Shown piece by piece: positions 10,902 to 22,211 of a DNA stretch of 64,000 nucleotides. Under the pieces are notes generated by a model. It did not search any database and was not told where the DNA came from. It saw only the letters and a list, made by a program, of their open reading frames with translations. The position numbers and the translations under genes were made by a program. Source of the DNA: Chrysophaeum taylorii (Eukaryota > Sar > Pelagophyceae > Pelagomonadales > Pelagomonadaceae); contig JAQMWT010000059.1 in the NCBI GenBank assembly GCA_029834535.1, forward strand, positions 124,001 through 188,000, written 5' to 3'. The first letter of the stretch is position 1, and every line of letters begins with the position of its first letter.

Positions 10902-11389
10902 GGCACGAGTTCTTCTTCTTTAGCGTCGTTCTCTTCTTCGATCCCGCGTGCGTGCGATACCAACGTTGTCCGGGATGCCGTCCGTCCGAGAGTGCTGCCA
11001 ACTCGATGCCAGCCTCTTTTTTTGGACATCGCTGATCTGCACCACCACTCTAACACACTCTGCACAGGTACTTCGCCGCGCTCGGGACCGGACCCCAAAT
11101 GTGGACGCACGGTCGTCGTCGTCGTGGTCGTCGTCGTCGTCGTCGTCGTGCCAGAAACGTCGTATTATTCCGGCCGGAATCGTCGGAACTACTTCTTGTT
11201 ATTACTACAGTTGCGCGATCTAGAGGTATTTCCTACTGTTCTGAGGGAAGGAAGCTCTCGACCGAGCGACACGCTTGGGGTTTGTTGGCGCCAATTCGGA
11301 TCCTATGATTCGCGAGGCGCCCTATAAAAGTTAATTGGGTAGAAGTTGCCATCATGAAGGTAGTATACGAAATGAACAGCGAGCTTTAT
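10902..11389. other. Intergenic between convergent genes, with GTC repeat
   Basis: Spacer between the flippase and APS kinase 3' ends. It holds a GTC/GTCGTC microsatellite at about 11,105-11,152 and no supported gene. Confidence 0.5.
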
Positions 11390-12220
11390 TTATTCGCGGC
11401 GTTTGCCCGTGAGCGCACCCTCGGCCTCAAGGCGCTCCAAGAGAATCTCGACACATTCATCGACGGTAAGCTGTTGATTCGGGAGGTCGATGTCAGGTTT
11501 GAGGGGTGCCTCGTAGGGCGCATCGACGCCCGTGAAACCCTTAATTTCTCCCGCGGCAACTTTGGCGTACAAGCCCTTCGGGTCGCGCTCCTGGACCGTC
11601 TCGAGCGGCACGTTCATGAATACCTCGAGGAACTTTAAACCTTGGTCTTCATGTCGCTTCCGGGCCGCGTCGCGATCCGCGCGGTAGGGCGAGACGAGCG
11701 TGACGAGCGTGATGACGCCGCCCGCGTTGAACAGGCAAGCCATCTCGCCGACACGCCGCACCGACTCGGCGCGGTCGGCCGGCGAAAACCCGAGATCGCG
11801 GTTCAGTCCCATCCTGACGTTGTCCCCGTCGAGCTGCTGGACGTGCTTGCCGTGGGAAAGCACGAGCTCCTCCTCGAGGGCACGCGCGATGGTCGACTTT
11901 CCCGACCCCGATAGACCGGTGAACCAGAGCGTGATGCCCTTCTGCCCGAGCGCGGCGAAACGCTCGTTCCGCGGGAGGTGGCACGCCTCCTGCGACCCGC
12001 CCTCGCCCGCCTCGACGCACTCGATGATGTTCGGGGGGGTCGCGGCAAGTGCTGCTTCGCGATACGAGGCGATGTCGAAGGCTTCCTCCTGACATCGAAG
12101 CGACCCCGAGCCGCGACTCAAGACGTACACGATTGCGATAAGAACGGAGATCCCAGCGATGAAGAGCTGGTTCCGCGAGAATCGAACCTCCGCTTCGCCT
12201 TCCTCATCTGCGTCACCCAT
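11390..12220 (-). CDS. Adenylylsulfate (APS) kinase with N-terminal membrane anchor
   Basis: The frame gives 276 residues from ATG at 12220; the same frame is open a little further upstream but without an ATG. APS kinase uses ATP to make PAPS, the sulfate donor for sulfation. The P-loop GLSGSGKST is at 102-110, followed by the family signature DGDNVRMGLNRDLGFS, ADRAESVRRVGE and the FLEVFMNVPLE and DPKGLYAKVAAGEIKGFTGV segments. The kinase is full length. N-terminal to it is a hydrophobic span of about residues 20-37 (LFIAGISVLIAIVYVL), preceded by acidic residues, so the enzyme is likely membrane-anchored rather than soluble. No ATP sulfurylase is fused. The gene is downstream of Sec61 beta on the same strand but with its own promoter space. 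Confidence 0.92.
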   Translation of the reverse strand: MGDADEEGEAEVRFSRNQLFIAGISVLIAIVYVLSRGSGSLRCQEEAFDIASYREAALAATPPNIIECVEAGEGGSQEACHLPRNERFAALGQKGITLWFTGLSGSGKSTIARALEEELVLSHGKHVQQLDGDNVRMGLNRDLGFSPADRAESVRRVGEMACLFNAGGVITLVTLVSPYRADRDAARKRHEDQGLKFLEVFMNVPLETVQERDPKGLYAKVAAGEIKGFTGVDAPYEAPLKPDIDLPNQQLTVDECVEILLERLEAEGALTGKRRE

Positions 12221-12267
12221 GCTAGTTTCACCTGGAAACAAAACCCTCGTCGGTCAGACAGACAGAC

Positions 12268-12291
12268 AGTCACTCTCTCTCTCTCTCTCTT
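12268..12291. repeat. CT microsatellite in APS kinase upstream region
   Basis: About nine CT units lie just upstream of the APS kinase start, on the plus strand. On the gene's strand this is a GA-rich tract in the likely promoter or 5' leader. Confidence 0.7.
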
Positions 12292-12549
12292 TTGGTGTGC
12301 AGGAATCAATCGATTGATCGATAAGGGCCCGTGAAAATGGAGAACCCGCTTGTATCGGAGAGAAGAAGAACTAAAGACGCAAGAAAGCAAAGGGGGGTGC
12401 AGTCGTCGCTCGTTCGACGACGACGGCGACAGAGGTGTCGCAACGACAAACGGCGAAGAAGAAGTGAGGCGTTTGATTCGAAGCCGCGTGCGCGCCAAAA
12501 GTATCGTGGCTCGCTCGCGGAATCATCGGGGATGCGACTTCGAGGGAAC

Positions 12550-12915
12550 TCAACTAGAGCCGCCAGTGATCTTGCCATATATGTGGAGGAGGACTACGAA
12601 GCCAATGAACATAAGCGACATGACAAGGACGGTCGTGGGACCGATCTTGAGGCCGGGGGCCTCGTCGGGGTAGAAGCGCAGGATACCTAACGAAGAAGAA
12701 ATTCATGAAGACACACTCTTGCGCATTGACCGACCTGGTTGTGATCGTTGCAGAGCGCGAGCCTGCGATGCCCCTCCCGAGCTCGTACGCGCCGGTCGCT
12801 TCCGCTGCGTGAGAGCCCCGCCCGCAGGGCCGCGGGCCGGAGCGGGTCTCGAGAGAGGACCCCCTGTCGGCTTGGCGCCCGCCGTCCCCGTCGAAGTCGA
12901 GCCGCTTGAACTCAT
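12550..12915 (-). CDS. SEC61B: Sec61 beta, ER translocon subunit
   Basis: Minus-strand exons 12915-12735 and 12686-12550 give 105 residues. The 48-nt intron (GTCGGTCAATG to TTCGTTAG) joins in phase 1, turning SQP-G into [17 protein letters not shown]. That text and the following single membrane helix ([20 protein letters not shown]) are the family hallmark of Sec61 beta / SecG-like tail-anchored proteins, which sit in the protein-conducting channel. The N-terminal half is the usual disordered Ser/Gly/Pro/Ala-rich cytosolic part with a basic [13 protein letters not shown] segment. Length matches the family (about 80-110 residues). The start codon lies only 96 bp from the divergent start of an ER J-protein gene. 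Confidence 0.9.
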
Positions 12916-13011
12916 AATCGCCGCTGCTCGCCGACGGACGCACTTGAGACCTGTCGACCCTTACCACCGCTCGTATGGTGCTGCGTATATTCCTTTCCCC
13001 TTACCCTCATA
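12916..13011. promoter_or_regulatory. Candidate bidirectional promoter, Sec61 beta / DNAJC25
   Basis: Only 96 bp separate the two divergent ATG codons, so both promoters and 5' leaders must fit here or overlap. No TATA motif stands out. Both products belong to the ER membrane, which makes shared control plausible. Confidence 0.5.
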
Positions 13012-14121
13012 ATGATGGCTCGCTCGAGGCGATATCTTGGTGTTGCGCTGCTCGTCGCGCTCCCGCTCGCCGCGGCCAAGGTCAAGTTCGAGGACAAGTG
13101 GAACAAGTTCTGCGGGGAACCGGACTGTTACACAGAACTCGGCTTGTTGCCCAACGCGACAAAGGCCCAAATCCGACGTGCATATCGGAACCTGTCGCTC
13201 GAGTTCCACCCGGTGAGATGAACGACGAGATGGCTGTCTGTCTCCCACGTGTTTGAACAGGACAAAAATCCCGGGGACCGCGTGGCAGCCGAGAAGTTCC
13301 GTCGCGTCGCGCGCGCCAACGAGGTGCTCACCGATGACGAGGAGCGCAAGAAGCTCGACTACTACATCGAGAACCCCGCCGAGTATTGGCAACTCTACGG
13401 GAGCTACGTGTCGTACGCGTACAAGCCAAAGTCGTCGATCGTGACGGCGATTGTCTTCTTGCTCCTCTTCCTGTCGTGCGTGCAGCCGACTATCCAGTAC
13501 TCCAAGTACTCGCAATACGTCGCCAAGCTCGAGAAGGCCGCCATGAACAAGCTCCCCGTCGGGGCCGGCGGGTCCCCCGAGTCGCTCGAGATCCGGCGTC
13601 TCGCCGAGGAAAAGATTGCGGCTGACAAGGCAAACAAGAAAGGTAAGAGTGGAAAGCTCGACCGGAAGAAGCTCGAGGAGACGATCCACCAGCTTATCGC
13701 GGATTTAGAGATCGAGGGAGAATTTCGCAAGCCAACGGTCCGAGAGATCCCGATCGTCCGCGTCTGCATTGTTCCCGTGTCCTTCGGCACTCGTGCCTAT
13801 CGTTACCTCAAGGTCGAGTACAAGCGATTCAAGGGCCTCGATTTGGACGAAGAGGAGAAGCAGGAGGTGATCGAGCGCTTCCTCGGGGGCGCCGACAAAT
13901 GGGAAGCCCTCTCCGATCAGGACCAAGACAAGCTCATCGAACAAGACTGCTGGAAACGCGAAAATTTCGACGCCTGGATGATCGAGCGCAAGAAAAACGC
14001 CCCCGTACCACAAGAGACAACCGTTGCCGCCGAGCCTGCCGTCATCACCGCCAAGAGCAAGAAGGAGCTCCGCCAGCGGAGAAAAGCTAACGCCAACAAG
14101 TCCTTCGTCATGGACGACTGA
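13012..14121 (+). CDS. DNAJC25: DNAJC25-like ER membrane J protein
   Basis: Exons 13012-13212 and 13261-14121 give 353 residues. The 48-nt intron (GTGAGATG to TTTGAACAG) interrupts the J-domain HPD motif exactly between P67 and D68. A signal peptide (YLGVALLVALPLAAA) is followed by the J domain (CYTELGLLPNATKAQIRRAYRN), the segment NPAEYWQLYGSYVSYAYKPK, a membrane span near 140-158 (IVTAIVFLLLFLSCV) and a long basic/acidic helical tail ending FVMDD. This order and the EYW/Y-rich segment match DNAJC25, whose J domain faces the ER lumen and stimulates BiP. All J-domain essentials are kept. Two adjacent ATG codons are possible starts. Confidence 0.85.
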
Positions 14122-15060
14122 TCTCGATTAGTCGACCTCGACGGCCTGCGGTCTTTTTCGTGTCCTTTCCTCTCTTCTTCTTTTCTTCGGGCAAACGTCG
14201 GCGTCTTTCGTCTTTTGCCCGTTCTTTCGCGATTTCTATACAGTGGCCATCGTCGTCACCAGTTTGCGTTTCTCTTTATCCGCGGATATCATCTTGCACA
14301 CGGTTCGTGCGCGAGCTTGGTTTTATCTTGTTGTCGTGGCCTCGTTTATTTCATAATGACGATCCCCCCATGGCCACTATCGTGGACAAATAGAAGTATT
14401 GTGACGACACAATGAGCTAAGCAAGTGATCGGATGCCAGTCGGTGCGCTCGCTCGCCGCATCTCGTCCGTGAGGGCCATCTCGGCAGGACAATCTATATT
14501 TACAGTGGTTATTGGACTCCATCCCGACACGAGCCTGCACAGCATATGGTGGCCATTACGCAAAGTCTAATAATAATAATAATATTGCCCTTAATTGGGG
14601 CACCGCCCGAGCCGGTAGAGAATATGAGACCATATCGCGATTTCTACCGCCACGCCGTCGAATCGAACTCGCCAGTCACGACCACCAGGGTCGCCGTACA
14701 ACGCTTTTGGGACTCGTCGCCACGGATGTCGCACCAAGCGATGACGCCCTTATTTATTTATACCTACTGTGAGAGTTTTTTTTAAAAAAAAAGTCGACAA
14801 CTAAGTGGTGAGGTGCCCCCAGGGGCACGGGTGTTGAAGCGCTTTGGTGGGGTGTGTGGAGACATGAGGGATGCCGAGAAGGCAGAGGTATCCTGGGGCC
14901 TAGTCGGGGTCATCGCGGAGCCGCGGGGCGGGGCGGGTGGAGAGAGGATGGGCCGTATAGGTCATACGCAAACTGCCGCCGGACGAAAAAGAAGGGGGTT
15001 TGCTTGAAGGTCGACCCCTAACGGAGGGTGGTTTAGGCTCCTCCTTCGCGTGTGGCAACG
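14122..15060. other. Intergenic, about 0.9 kb, no supported gene
   Basis: Contains a short TAA run near 14,570, and a frame from 14,546 to 14,785 with some protein-like text (RPYRDFYRHAV) but no start context or family resemblance. An upstream first exon of the alpha-galactosidase gene could lie in the right-hand part, because the galactosidase as read lacks a signal peptide. Confidence 0.4.
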
Positions 15061-16370
15061 ATGGCTGTGGTGCTTCCGCCCATGGGTTGGATGAGCTGGG
15101 AGGTAGTCTCCACGACATGGCGCGCTATAGTAATGCTCAAGCTTGTAGGTGTTTCGGTGCAACATTGACTGTAGCGAAGATCCGTCGAACTGCATTGGGG
15201 AGGTGCTGTATATGGAAATGGGTGATGCGTTGGTCCAAGGGGGGTATCTCGATGCGGGCTACAAAACCGTGTCGATCGACGACTGCTGGGAGGCGACAAA
15301 CCGCGTCAACGGGAGCTTGGTCATGGATCCAAAACGGTTCCCGAACGGACCGCTCGCGCTGTCGACTTATTTGCACGAGCGGGGCGTCAATTTTGGTATT
15401 TACTCCGACGAGGGGCGCGAGACGTGCGAAGGGTACCCCGGGAGCGGCGGGTACGAGCAGGTGGACGCCGCGACTTTTGCTCGCTGGGGCGTTGACTACC
15501 TCAAGTACGACGGCTGCAACGATGTCCGAGGGTACGAGACGGGATATCCTTCGATGGGCGCGGCGCTCGCTCAAACTGGCCGTAACATCACGTTCTCTTG
15601 CAGCTGGCCCGCGTATTTGGGCGACAACGAGACCGAAAAGCCCTACGCCGCGATCGTCGCCGCCGGCTGCGCTCTGTGGCGCAACTGGTGCGTCGCGTAA
15701 TCTCGACGACGCGTGAATTCGTTCCCCTCGTAGGCACGACATCCAGTGTTCATGGGATAGCCTCGTGCGCATCATCGACCACTGGGGCAACTACTCGGCA
15801 GCACTAGCGGCCGTCGCGGCCCCCGGCCGCTTTAACGACCCTGACATGCTCTTGGTTGGCAACGAATGCATCACGATCGACGAGGCGCGCGCGCAATTTG
15901 CCATCTGGTGCATCGTCGCCGCGCCTTTGATTATGGGGAACGACCTCCGCAACGTCTCGGTCGCCGCGCGCGCTCTTCTTCTCAATGACGAGGCCATCGC
16001 GATCAACCAGGACCCAGCCGTCTTTGCGGGCGGTCGCCTCACGCCGTTTGGCGACACCGAGATCTGGACGCGACCTCTCCTCAGCGGCGACCTCGCCGTC
16101 GCCCTATTGAACAAGGGACCGAGCGTCGCCACCATGGACCTCAACATCACCCAGGTCGATTGGAAAGGCGGCAGTGCGCTCGTGCGGGATGTCTTTGAGC
16201 GCCAGGACATTGGCACAACAACGCATGATGACGTTCTCGCCTTCGCAGTGGCCCCCCACGACGTCGCTCTTCTCCGCCTCTCATCAGCGCCAGTGATGAT
16301 GAGATCCCCCCCCCACAAATCTTCTTTTTTTCTTCGAAAGAATTCTCAACGCTATCCGGATAACTCATAA
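15061..16370 (+). CDS. Alpha-galactosidase / alpha-N-acetylgalactosaminidase, GH27
   Basis: Exons 15061-15102, 15149-15687 and 15734-16370 give 405 residues; both introns are 46 nt (GTAGTCTCC to GCTTGTAG, and GTGCGTCGC to CCTCGTAG). The enzyme cleaves terminal alpha-galactose or alpha-GalNAc from glycans and glycolipids. Family landmarks: PPMGWMSWE at the start, the split CNIDC loop, DDCW, the nucleophile D135 in YLKYDGCN, CSWPAY, and the acid/base D231 in FNDPDML. The second intron falls inside the RNW-HDIQC link. The C-terminal beta domain is short and the last ~15 residues look unstructured. No signal peptide is visible from ATG 15061; an AG acceptor (GTTTAG) just upstream leaves room for a missing first exon, so the start is provisional. 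Confidence 0.88.
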
Positions 16371-16586
16371 CCCCGCTGAACTCGGGGGTAAGTAATAAGC
16401 TACTAAACCAACCAACGGGGAATGTTCCCGCGGATTGTTCTAACGAATTCTGTTGGGTTTGCACCCAAAATCCTCTTGAACAGTTTGAGGAGGCTTTGAA
16501 GAGAGCCCGAAGAACAAACAAACAACTCGTACGACGACGACAACGACCCTAGACAACGACGACGACTAGAGCAAGGAGAGGAAAAC

Positions 16587-19247
16587 ATGGACAACAGCAG
16601 CTTGACGGACGCAGCAACCGAAGTTTTAAAGAAGGCGTTTAACGACGCGAAGGACCGAGGACACTCCCTCGCCGAGCCTTCGCACCTCGCGTTGGCGCTG
16701 GTCGAGAGCGACTTTGGGCAACGAGTCATCAAGAAAGAGCGTGACGGCGCCGACGCGGACGTCATTGTGCGGCAACTGCGGGGGCTCGTGGAAAAGCGGC
16801 CCGCGCAGAGCCCTCCACCGCTGCAGGTGATGCCGTCGACGGCGACGCAGCGGTTGCTGGAGCGGGCGGCCAAGGCGTCCAAGGCGAACGGGGACTCTTT
16901 GGTCGCGCAGGACCACCTCTTCCTCGCGCTGTACCAGGAAAAGGACGTGGCGACGGCGTTTAGGAACGCTGGGCTCGACGAGACGACGGCCAAACGCGCG
17001 ACGAAGGAGTTGCGCGCGGGTCGCAAAGTCGAGACAGCGTCGGCCGAGGATAGCTTCGACGCGCTGGAGAAGTACGGGATCGACCTGGTCAAGCAGGCGG
17101 CTGATGGGAAGATCGACCCGGTCATAGGGAGGGACGACGAGATTCGCCGGTGCGTCCAGATCCTGTCGCGGCGCACCAAGAACAATCCGGTACTCGTGGG
17201 TCAACCAGGCGTAGGCAAGACGGCGATCGCCGAAGGCCTCGCGCTTCGAATTGTGGAGGACGATGTACCGGAGGGCATGCGCGGCATCAGGCTGCGGTTG
17301 CTCGACATGGGGGCCTTGATCGCGGGGGCCAAGTACCGCGGCGAGTTCGAGGAGCGTTTGAAGGCCGTGCTCGCGGAGGTCAAGGCTTCGCCGCCGCCTG
17401 GCGTGATCCTGTTCATCGACGAGATCCACACGGTTTTGGGTGCGGGCAAGACCGAGGGGAGTACCGACGCGGCGAATTTGCTCAAGCCCATGTTAGCACG
17501 CGGGGAACTTCGGGTGATCGGCGCCACGACGGACGACGAGTACAGGGAGCACGTCGAGAAGGACGCGGCGTTTGAGCGCCGTTTCCAGAAAGTTACCGTC
17601 GGTGAGCCGAGCGTCGAGGCGACCGTCTCCATCCTACGTGGCCTTCGCGAGCGGTACGAGGCGCACCACGGGGTCCGTATCCTGGACTCGGCCCTCGTCG
17701 CCGCGGCGCAGCTGTCGGCGAGGTACATAAGCGGCCGGTTCCTCCCGGATAAGGCAATCGACTTGATCGACGAGGCGTCGTCGAGTCGGCGCGTCCAACT
17801 CGATTCGAAACCGGAAGAGCTCGACAAGCTCGAACGCAAGATCGCGTCTCTCGAAATCGAGGCGATCTCGCTCAAGCGCGAGAAGGACGAAGGATCCAAG
17901 CAGCGCCTCAAGGACGTCAAGGATAGAATAGCCAATCTTCGAGAGCAGCTCGGTCCACTCCAGGAGCAATGGTCCCAGGAGCGCGCGAGGGCCGACGAGC
18001 TCAAGGCTCTCCAGGAAAAGTTAGAACGACTCAAAGTCAAGGCCAACATCGCTCGCCGCCAGAACGACCTCGAGCGCGCGGCCGATCTCGAGTACGGAGC
18101 TATCGTCGAGACCGAGGCGGCGCTCAAGGCGCTCAAGGCCTCGCTCGAGGCACGCGAGCTCGAGCGGCGCGAGTCGTCGTCGACGCCTTCACCGATGGCT
18201 ATCGACGGCCAGCAGCCCGCCCCACTCGTAAGCGAGTCGGTTACGCCCGACCACGTCGCCGAAGTTGTTTCGAGATGGTCTGGAATTCCGGTGAGCAAGC
18301 TTAGCCAATCCGAGCGCGTCCGCCTGCTGGACCTCGCCGACCGTCTTAAGACCCGAGTCATCGGCCAAGATGCAGCCGTCGATGCCGTGGCGGACGCGAT
18401 TTTGCGCTCGCGCGCCGGCCTCGCTCGCCCGGACGCCCCGCTTGGATCGTTCTTGTTTTTGGGGTCGACGGGGGTCGGCAAGACACACCTGGGAAAAAGC
18501 CTCGCGGCCGAGCTCTTCGACGATGCCAAAAAAGCCCTCGTGCGCATCGACATGTCCGAATATAGCGAAAGCCACTCGGTTTCCCGACTCATCGGGGCTC
18601 CGCCCGGGTACGTTGGCTACGATCAAGGCGGGCAGCTCACCGAGGCCGTGCGCAAGTCACCGTACGTCGTCGTCCTCTTAGACGAAATCGAAAAAGCGAA
18701 CATGACGGTCGTCAAAGTGCTCCTCCAAGTGCTGGACGAAGGACGCCTCACCGACGGCCGCGGTCGCACCGTCGATTTCACGCAGTCCGTTGTTATCATG
18801 ACCTCGAACGTCGGTTCCGAGATGCTCCTCGAGTCTACGGCCAAAAACGGTGGCGCCGTCGACGACCAAGCCAAAGCTCAGGTCGGAGCTATGCTCCGCG
18901 CCACGTTCCCCCCCGAGTTCCTCAACCGCTTGACGCCCTGCCTCTTCAATCCACTCGGCCGACCGCAACTCCGGCAGGTCGCGCACAAGGCTACGCTCGC
19001 CGTCGCCGCCCGGCTCGCCGAACACAACATCAAGTTGGAATTTACCGACGGCGCGGCCGAGGCTGTCCTTCAGGCTGCCTACGACCCGCGCTTCGGCGCC
19101 CGCCCGATCGAGCGATACGTTGAAACCATTATAACCACGCGCCTTTCCCGCATGGTGCTGTCGGGCACTCTCAACAAAGGCGCCAGGATCGTCGTTGATG
19201 CCTCGCCCATCCACTCCTCCGAACTCACCTTCAGCGTTGTTGCCTGA
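16587..19247 (+). CDS. Hsp101/ClpB-type disaggregase
   Basis: Single exon, 886 residues. The protein threads aggregated proteins through a hexameric double-AAA ring, working with Hsp70. Order: Clp N-domain repeats (about 5-150), first AAA module with Walker A GQPGVGKT at 205-212 and Walker B LFIDEIH, a coiled-coil middle domain (about 400-520, with [10 protein letters not shown]), and second AAA module with Walker A GSTGVGKT at 626-633, Walker [11 protein letters not shown] and the C-terminal [11 protein letters not shown] helix. The pore loop [11 protein letters not shown] is intact. The N-terminus begins directly with the Clp N-domain ([12 protein letters not shown]), without a plastid or mitochondrial leader, so a cytosolic/nuclear form is likely. 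Length is slightly below that of yeast and plant Hsp104/101 (about 910). Confidence 0.95.
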   Translation: MDNSSLTDAATEVLKKAFNDAKDRGHSLAEPSHLALALVESDFGQRVIKKERDGADADVIVRQLRGLVEKRPAQSPPPLQVMPSTATQRLLERAAKASKANGDSLVAQDHLFLALYQEKDVATAFRNAGLDETTAKRATKELRAGRKVETASAEDSFDALEKYGIDLVKQAADGKIDPVIGRDDEIRRCVQILSRRTKNNPVLVGQPGVGKTAIAEGLALRIVEDDVPEGMRGIRLRLLDMGALIAGAKYRGEFEERLKAVLAEVKASPPPGVILFIDEIHTVLGAGKTEGSTDAANLLKPMLARGELRVIGATTDDEYREHVEKDAAFERRFQKVTVGEPSVEATVSILRGLRERYEAHHGVRILDSALVAAAQLSARYISGRFLPDKAIDLIDEASSSRRVQLDSKPEELDKLERKIASLEIEAISLKREKDEGSKQRLKDVKDRIANLREQLGPLQEQWSQERARADELKALQEKLERLKVKANIARRQNDLERAADLEYGAIVETEAALKALKASLEARELERRESSSTPSPMAIDGQQPAPLVSESVTPDHVAEVVSRWSGIPVSKLSQSERVRLLDLADRLKTRVIGQDAAVDAVADAILRSRAGLARPDAPLGSFLFLGSTGVGKTHLGKSLAAELFDDAKKALVRIDMSEYSESHSVSRLIGAPPGYVGYDQGGQLTEAVRKSPYVVVLLDEIEKANMTVVKVLLQVLDEGRLTDGRGRTVDFTQSVVIMTSNVGSEMLLESTAKNGGAVDDQAKAQVGAMLRATFPPEFLNRLTPCLFNPLGRPQLRQVAHKATLAVAARLAEHNIKLEFTDGAAEAVLQAAYDPRFGARPIERYVETIITTRLSRMVLSGTLNKGARIVVDASPIHSSELTFSVVA

Positions 19248-20662
19248 CCACGCCTCTCTCCTCTTTTGGCCACCACGGCCAGCGTTCGCGCCAACTAACT
19301 CTGTACACAATCGACCACACCCCTCCCATACGTGAAACCACAGACTGAAAACAACTACTCCCCTGTTATTACCCGCCAAATTACTGAGGGCGTAATAACT
19401 CATCAACATCCAGCTCCAGGTTTTCAAGAGTTTTGAGTTGCACGGGACTCGGAGCGAGAAGCCCCTCCCCCCCTCCCCGGCTGTTCATTCTCCTCTTCCG
19501 AATCGGGTTTCGCCGATACGATGGGCGCTCCCTTCGGCGCCCGAGTCACTCACTATAATAGTGGGGGGGGCTCTCCGCCTCACGCCGCGTGCGAAAGGGT
19601 TGTTTCCCGTAGCTCGCACGCGGTGTGGCAAGGGCCTTCGCGCGTGCCTTCTCATTACTGAACCCCGAATACAGTTTCGCTTTAATAAGAAGAGGTGGGT
19701 TTTTAACCCAACCGTCGGAGACATCTCGCACGCATGGCCAAATGGAAACTATCTTTCGACACGCTTATTACTGTGATTAGGCGGAGTAAGCACCCCTCGG
19801 ATATAAAGTGCACGCAGCATTCTAGCTGCGTGATGGGCTCAATAAACCTTACTGTAGGGGGTTTTTAAGTCGACTGCTAAGAGGCGGGGGGGGGGTGCGG
19901 GGTCTGTTGCATTCCCTTGCACCGAGCTCGACGTCAAATGGAGATGCAAAAATTCACCAAACTTAAAATTTACCAATCTTAAAACAAATAGATGGTCAGC
20001 GACCTGAGAATCGTACAACACCCTTTCCACTTTTACTATCAATCTCGCAGATTCATTACCCAAGCGCACAAGATGGATGTTCTTTATTACTACAGTAGTA
20101 GTTGTTGTTGTTGTCGGCTTCCCATTCCCGTCTCTCTGTCTTGCCCGGACCTATACTTTAGTGGGAGCACGATATACCACAAGCATATTTTTTTAGTGCA
20201 CGCAGGATATGTGCCAAGAAAACATACGCATGACGAGACGCCGACGCTACCAGAACTTCGGGGCGCCGGATCTGAAAAGTTAAGGCGGTAAATCGATCGA
20301 CGAGATACGTATACCCATTATAGTACTACGACGACGCTCACCATCATCTGAACACCCCTCAGAGCCTTTTCTCGACGACAGTCAAGCTCAAGGCGCGTAA
20401 GCAATGCCCAAAAGAAACTCCTACTACCCACCCGAAGGACCTAATCCACGGCAAGCAACTGAGCGTGGGGGCATAAAAAAAAACAACAACCGAAGGAGGC
20501 AGGCCTCTGATTCATTCATTCCGCCGTCCCATTTCAACCATGCGATTGGATCTTCTGTGACTCGAAGAGAGAGAGTCTCAAGCTCGACATACATAAGGAA
20601 AGGCGCCACCGCAACTTGAATGGTAGTTGGGTTAGGTATTTACGAACGAGCGTTATGCCAGA
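19248..20662. other. 1.4-kb intergenic between convergent genes
   Basis: Spacer between the Hsp101 and AAA-ATPase 3' ends. It has an AT-poor part (19,440-19,740) with several short palindromic words (GGCGCTCCCTTCGGCGCC, GGGTTTTTAACCC), then an AT-richer part with a G run near 19,888. I see no coding frame with a family resemblance and no tRNA. Confidence 0.45.
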
Positions 20663-22092
20663 TCAGCCACGCGTGCCGAAGTCCCGGGTCCATTCGTCAT
20701 AGCGCGCAAGGAGTGCGGCGTCGGCCACGGGCTTGATGTCGGCGAGGGCCCCTCTGAAATCTGCGAGCGAAACGGGGCGGACGTCGTCGCCTGCGAGAGC
20801 ACAAGGTTGGTTGGTTGGTTGGTTGGTTGGTTGTGCGAAGCACGCGGGGAATCGTCGCACGCACTCTTGACATTGAGGATTTGGGTAGCGCCAAGCGCGC
20901 GAAGCGGCCTGCAATATGCACCAGGTTGAAGAGACGTCAGGGCGTCCATAGATAGATACCTGTAGGCAGCCTCCTCGGCGAGGGTCCTGAGTTCGGACAT
21001 GGAGAAGTTTGTGGTGGCGTCGACGACCGCATCCTTGTCGCGACTCGAAAGAGCGTGCGTCACGCCCGCCTTGGGGCCATCTATGAGTTTGTCGAGCATG
21101 GCACGACGTGCCGGCTTGTCTGGCAAGGGTATGTGGATCCGGCGCGGGAGGCGTCGGAGGACGGCGTCGTCGAGGTCCCACGGGTGGTTCGTCGCGCCGA
21201 GGACGAGGACGCGTCCCGGCATCGAGGCGATGCCGTCGAGGCGGACGAGAAATTCAGAAACGAGGCGACGACTCGCGTCGTGTTCGCCCTCGCCGCGTTT
21301 CGCGAGGAGCGCGTCGAGTTCGTCGAGGAAAATGACAGCTTGGTCCATCTTGTTCGCAACCTCAAAAAGAACGCGAACCATTTTCTCGCCTTCGCCGACC
21401 CACTTGCTCGTGAGCGTCGACGGCGAGACGCCAAAGAAGGTGAGGCTCGAAGCCGACGCGACGGCTTTGGCCAGCATCGTCTTCCCGGTCCCCGGCGGCC
21501 CGTACAGCAACACCCCCTTGGCTGGCGCCCGGAGCCCGCGGTAGAGGTCGGGCCGGAGCTGTGGGAGGATGACCGCCTCCTGAAGAGTTCGTTTCGCCTC
21601 GGCGAGGCCGGAGATGTCGTCCCACGTCACCCCAGGCGAGTGGTCGACCACATCCGCGAGAATTCTGTCGGCAAACGCGTTGCTGGTTCCCGAGGAGGAG
21701 GATGACAACGGTCGCGCTCGTTGTTGATGTTGGTCCGAGTGTCGCGCGCCTGGCGAGTCGCGCTGTTGGACGCGGGGCACCTTGGTGTAGTCGTGGTGGT
21801 CGGGCTTCTTGCCCCGTTGTTTCTTAAGGGTCTCGGCGCGACTCATGTTGGCCTCGATCGTCTTCTTCAGCAGCTCGCGCCTTCGACCATCGCTCTCCTC
21901 CTTGAGGGCGGCGAGGAGGTGCGCGAGGCCGGCCTCGTATGCCCTCAGCGCGTCCGCCGCGGCCCCTGATCGCTCGAGCTGCTGGGCTTTCTTCAGCTGC
22001 GCGATGCCTTCGTCGGCGGCCGAAGGCGCCGCCGCCGCCGCCGCCGCCGCAGGCTTTGGAGTTGTCCCCCGCCAAAGAGAGTAGTTCATCAT
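20663..22092 (-). CDS. MIT-AAA ATPase, spastin/fidgetin/VPS4-type
   Basis: Minus-strand exons 22092-20922 and 20790-20663 give 432 residues. The 131-nt intron (GTGCATATTG to CTCTCGCAG, phase 1) carries a TTGG microsatellite. Residues of about 27-93 form a MIT domain (helices ending in EANMSRAETLKKQ), then a Gln/Ser-rich linker, then one AAA domain: WDDISGL, Walker A GPPGTGKT at 198-205, WVGEGEKMVR and Walker B IFLDELD at 254-260. The spliced second exon adds VRPVSLADFRGALADIKP and the terminal YDEWTRDFG, the family-typical C-terminal helix, closest to spastin and fidgetin (microtubule severing) but also compatible with VPS4 (ESCRT-III disassembly). ESCRT-I VPS28 occurs 11 kb away. The severing versus ESCRT role cannot be decided by eye. 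Confidence 0.85.
20807..20832. repeat. TTGG microsatellite inside an intron
   Basis: Six or so TTGG units on the plus strand within the AAA-ATPase intron. They account for much of why this intron is longer (131 nt) than the usual 40-68 nt. Confidence 0.75.
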
Positions 22093-22211
22093 GAGGTAGG
22101 GTTTAGGGTCTTCTTGGAGATTCGTCGTCGATGGCCGTGGTGGCGCGAGTGAGAGGGTGAAAGTGTCGACCGACGACCAACGGCGGAGCGCGCAGGTCCG
22201 CGTCCCACGCT

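Noticed and set aside
14546-14785. Possible 79-residue gene in the spacer before alpha-galactosidase
   Set aside because: Some protein-like text, but an Ile run from a TAA repeat at the start, no family and no convincing flanks.
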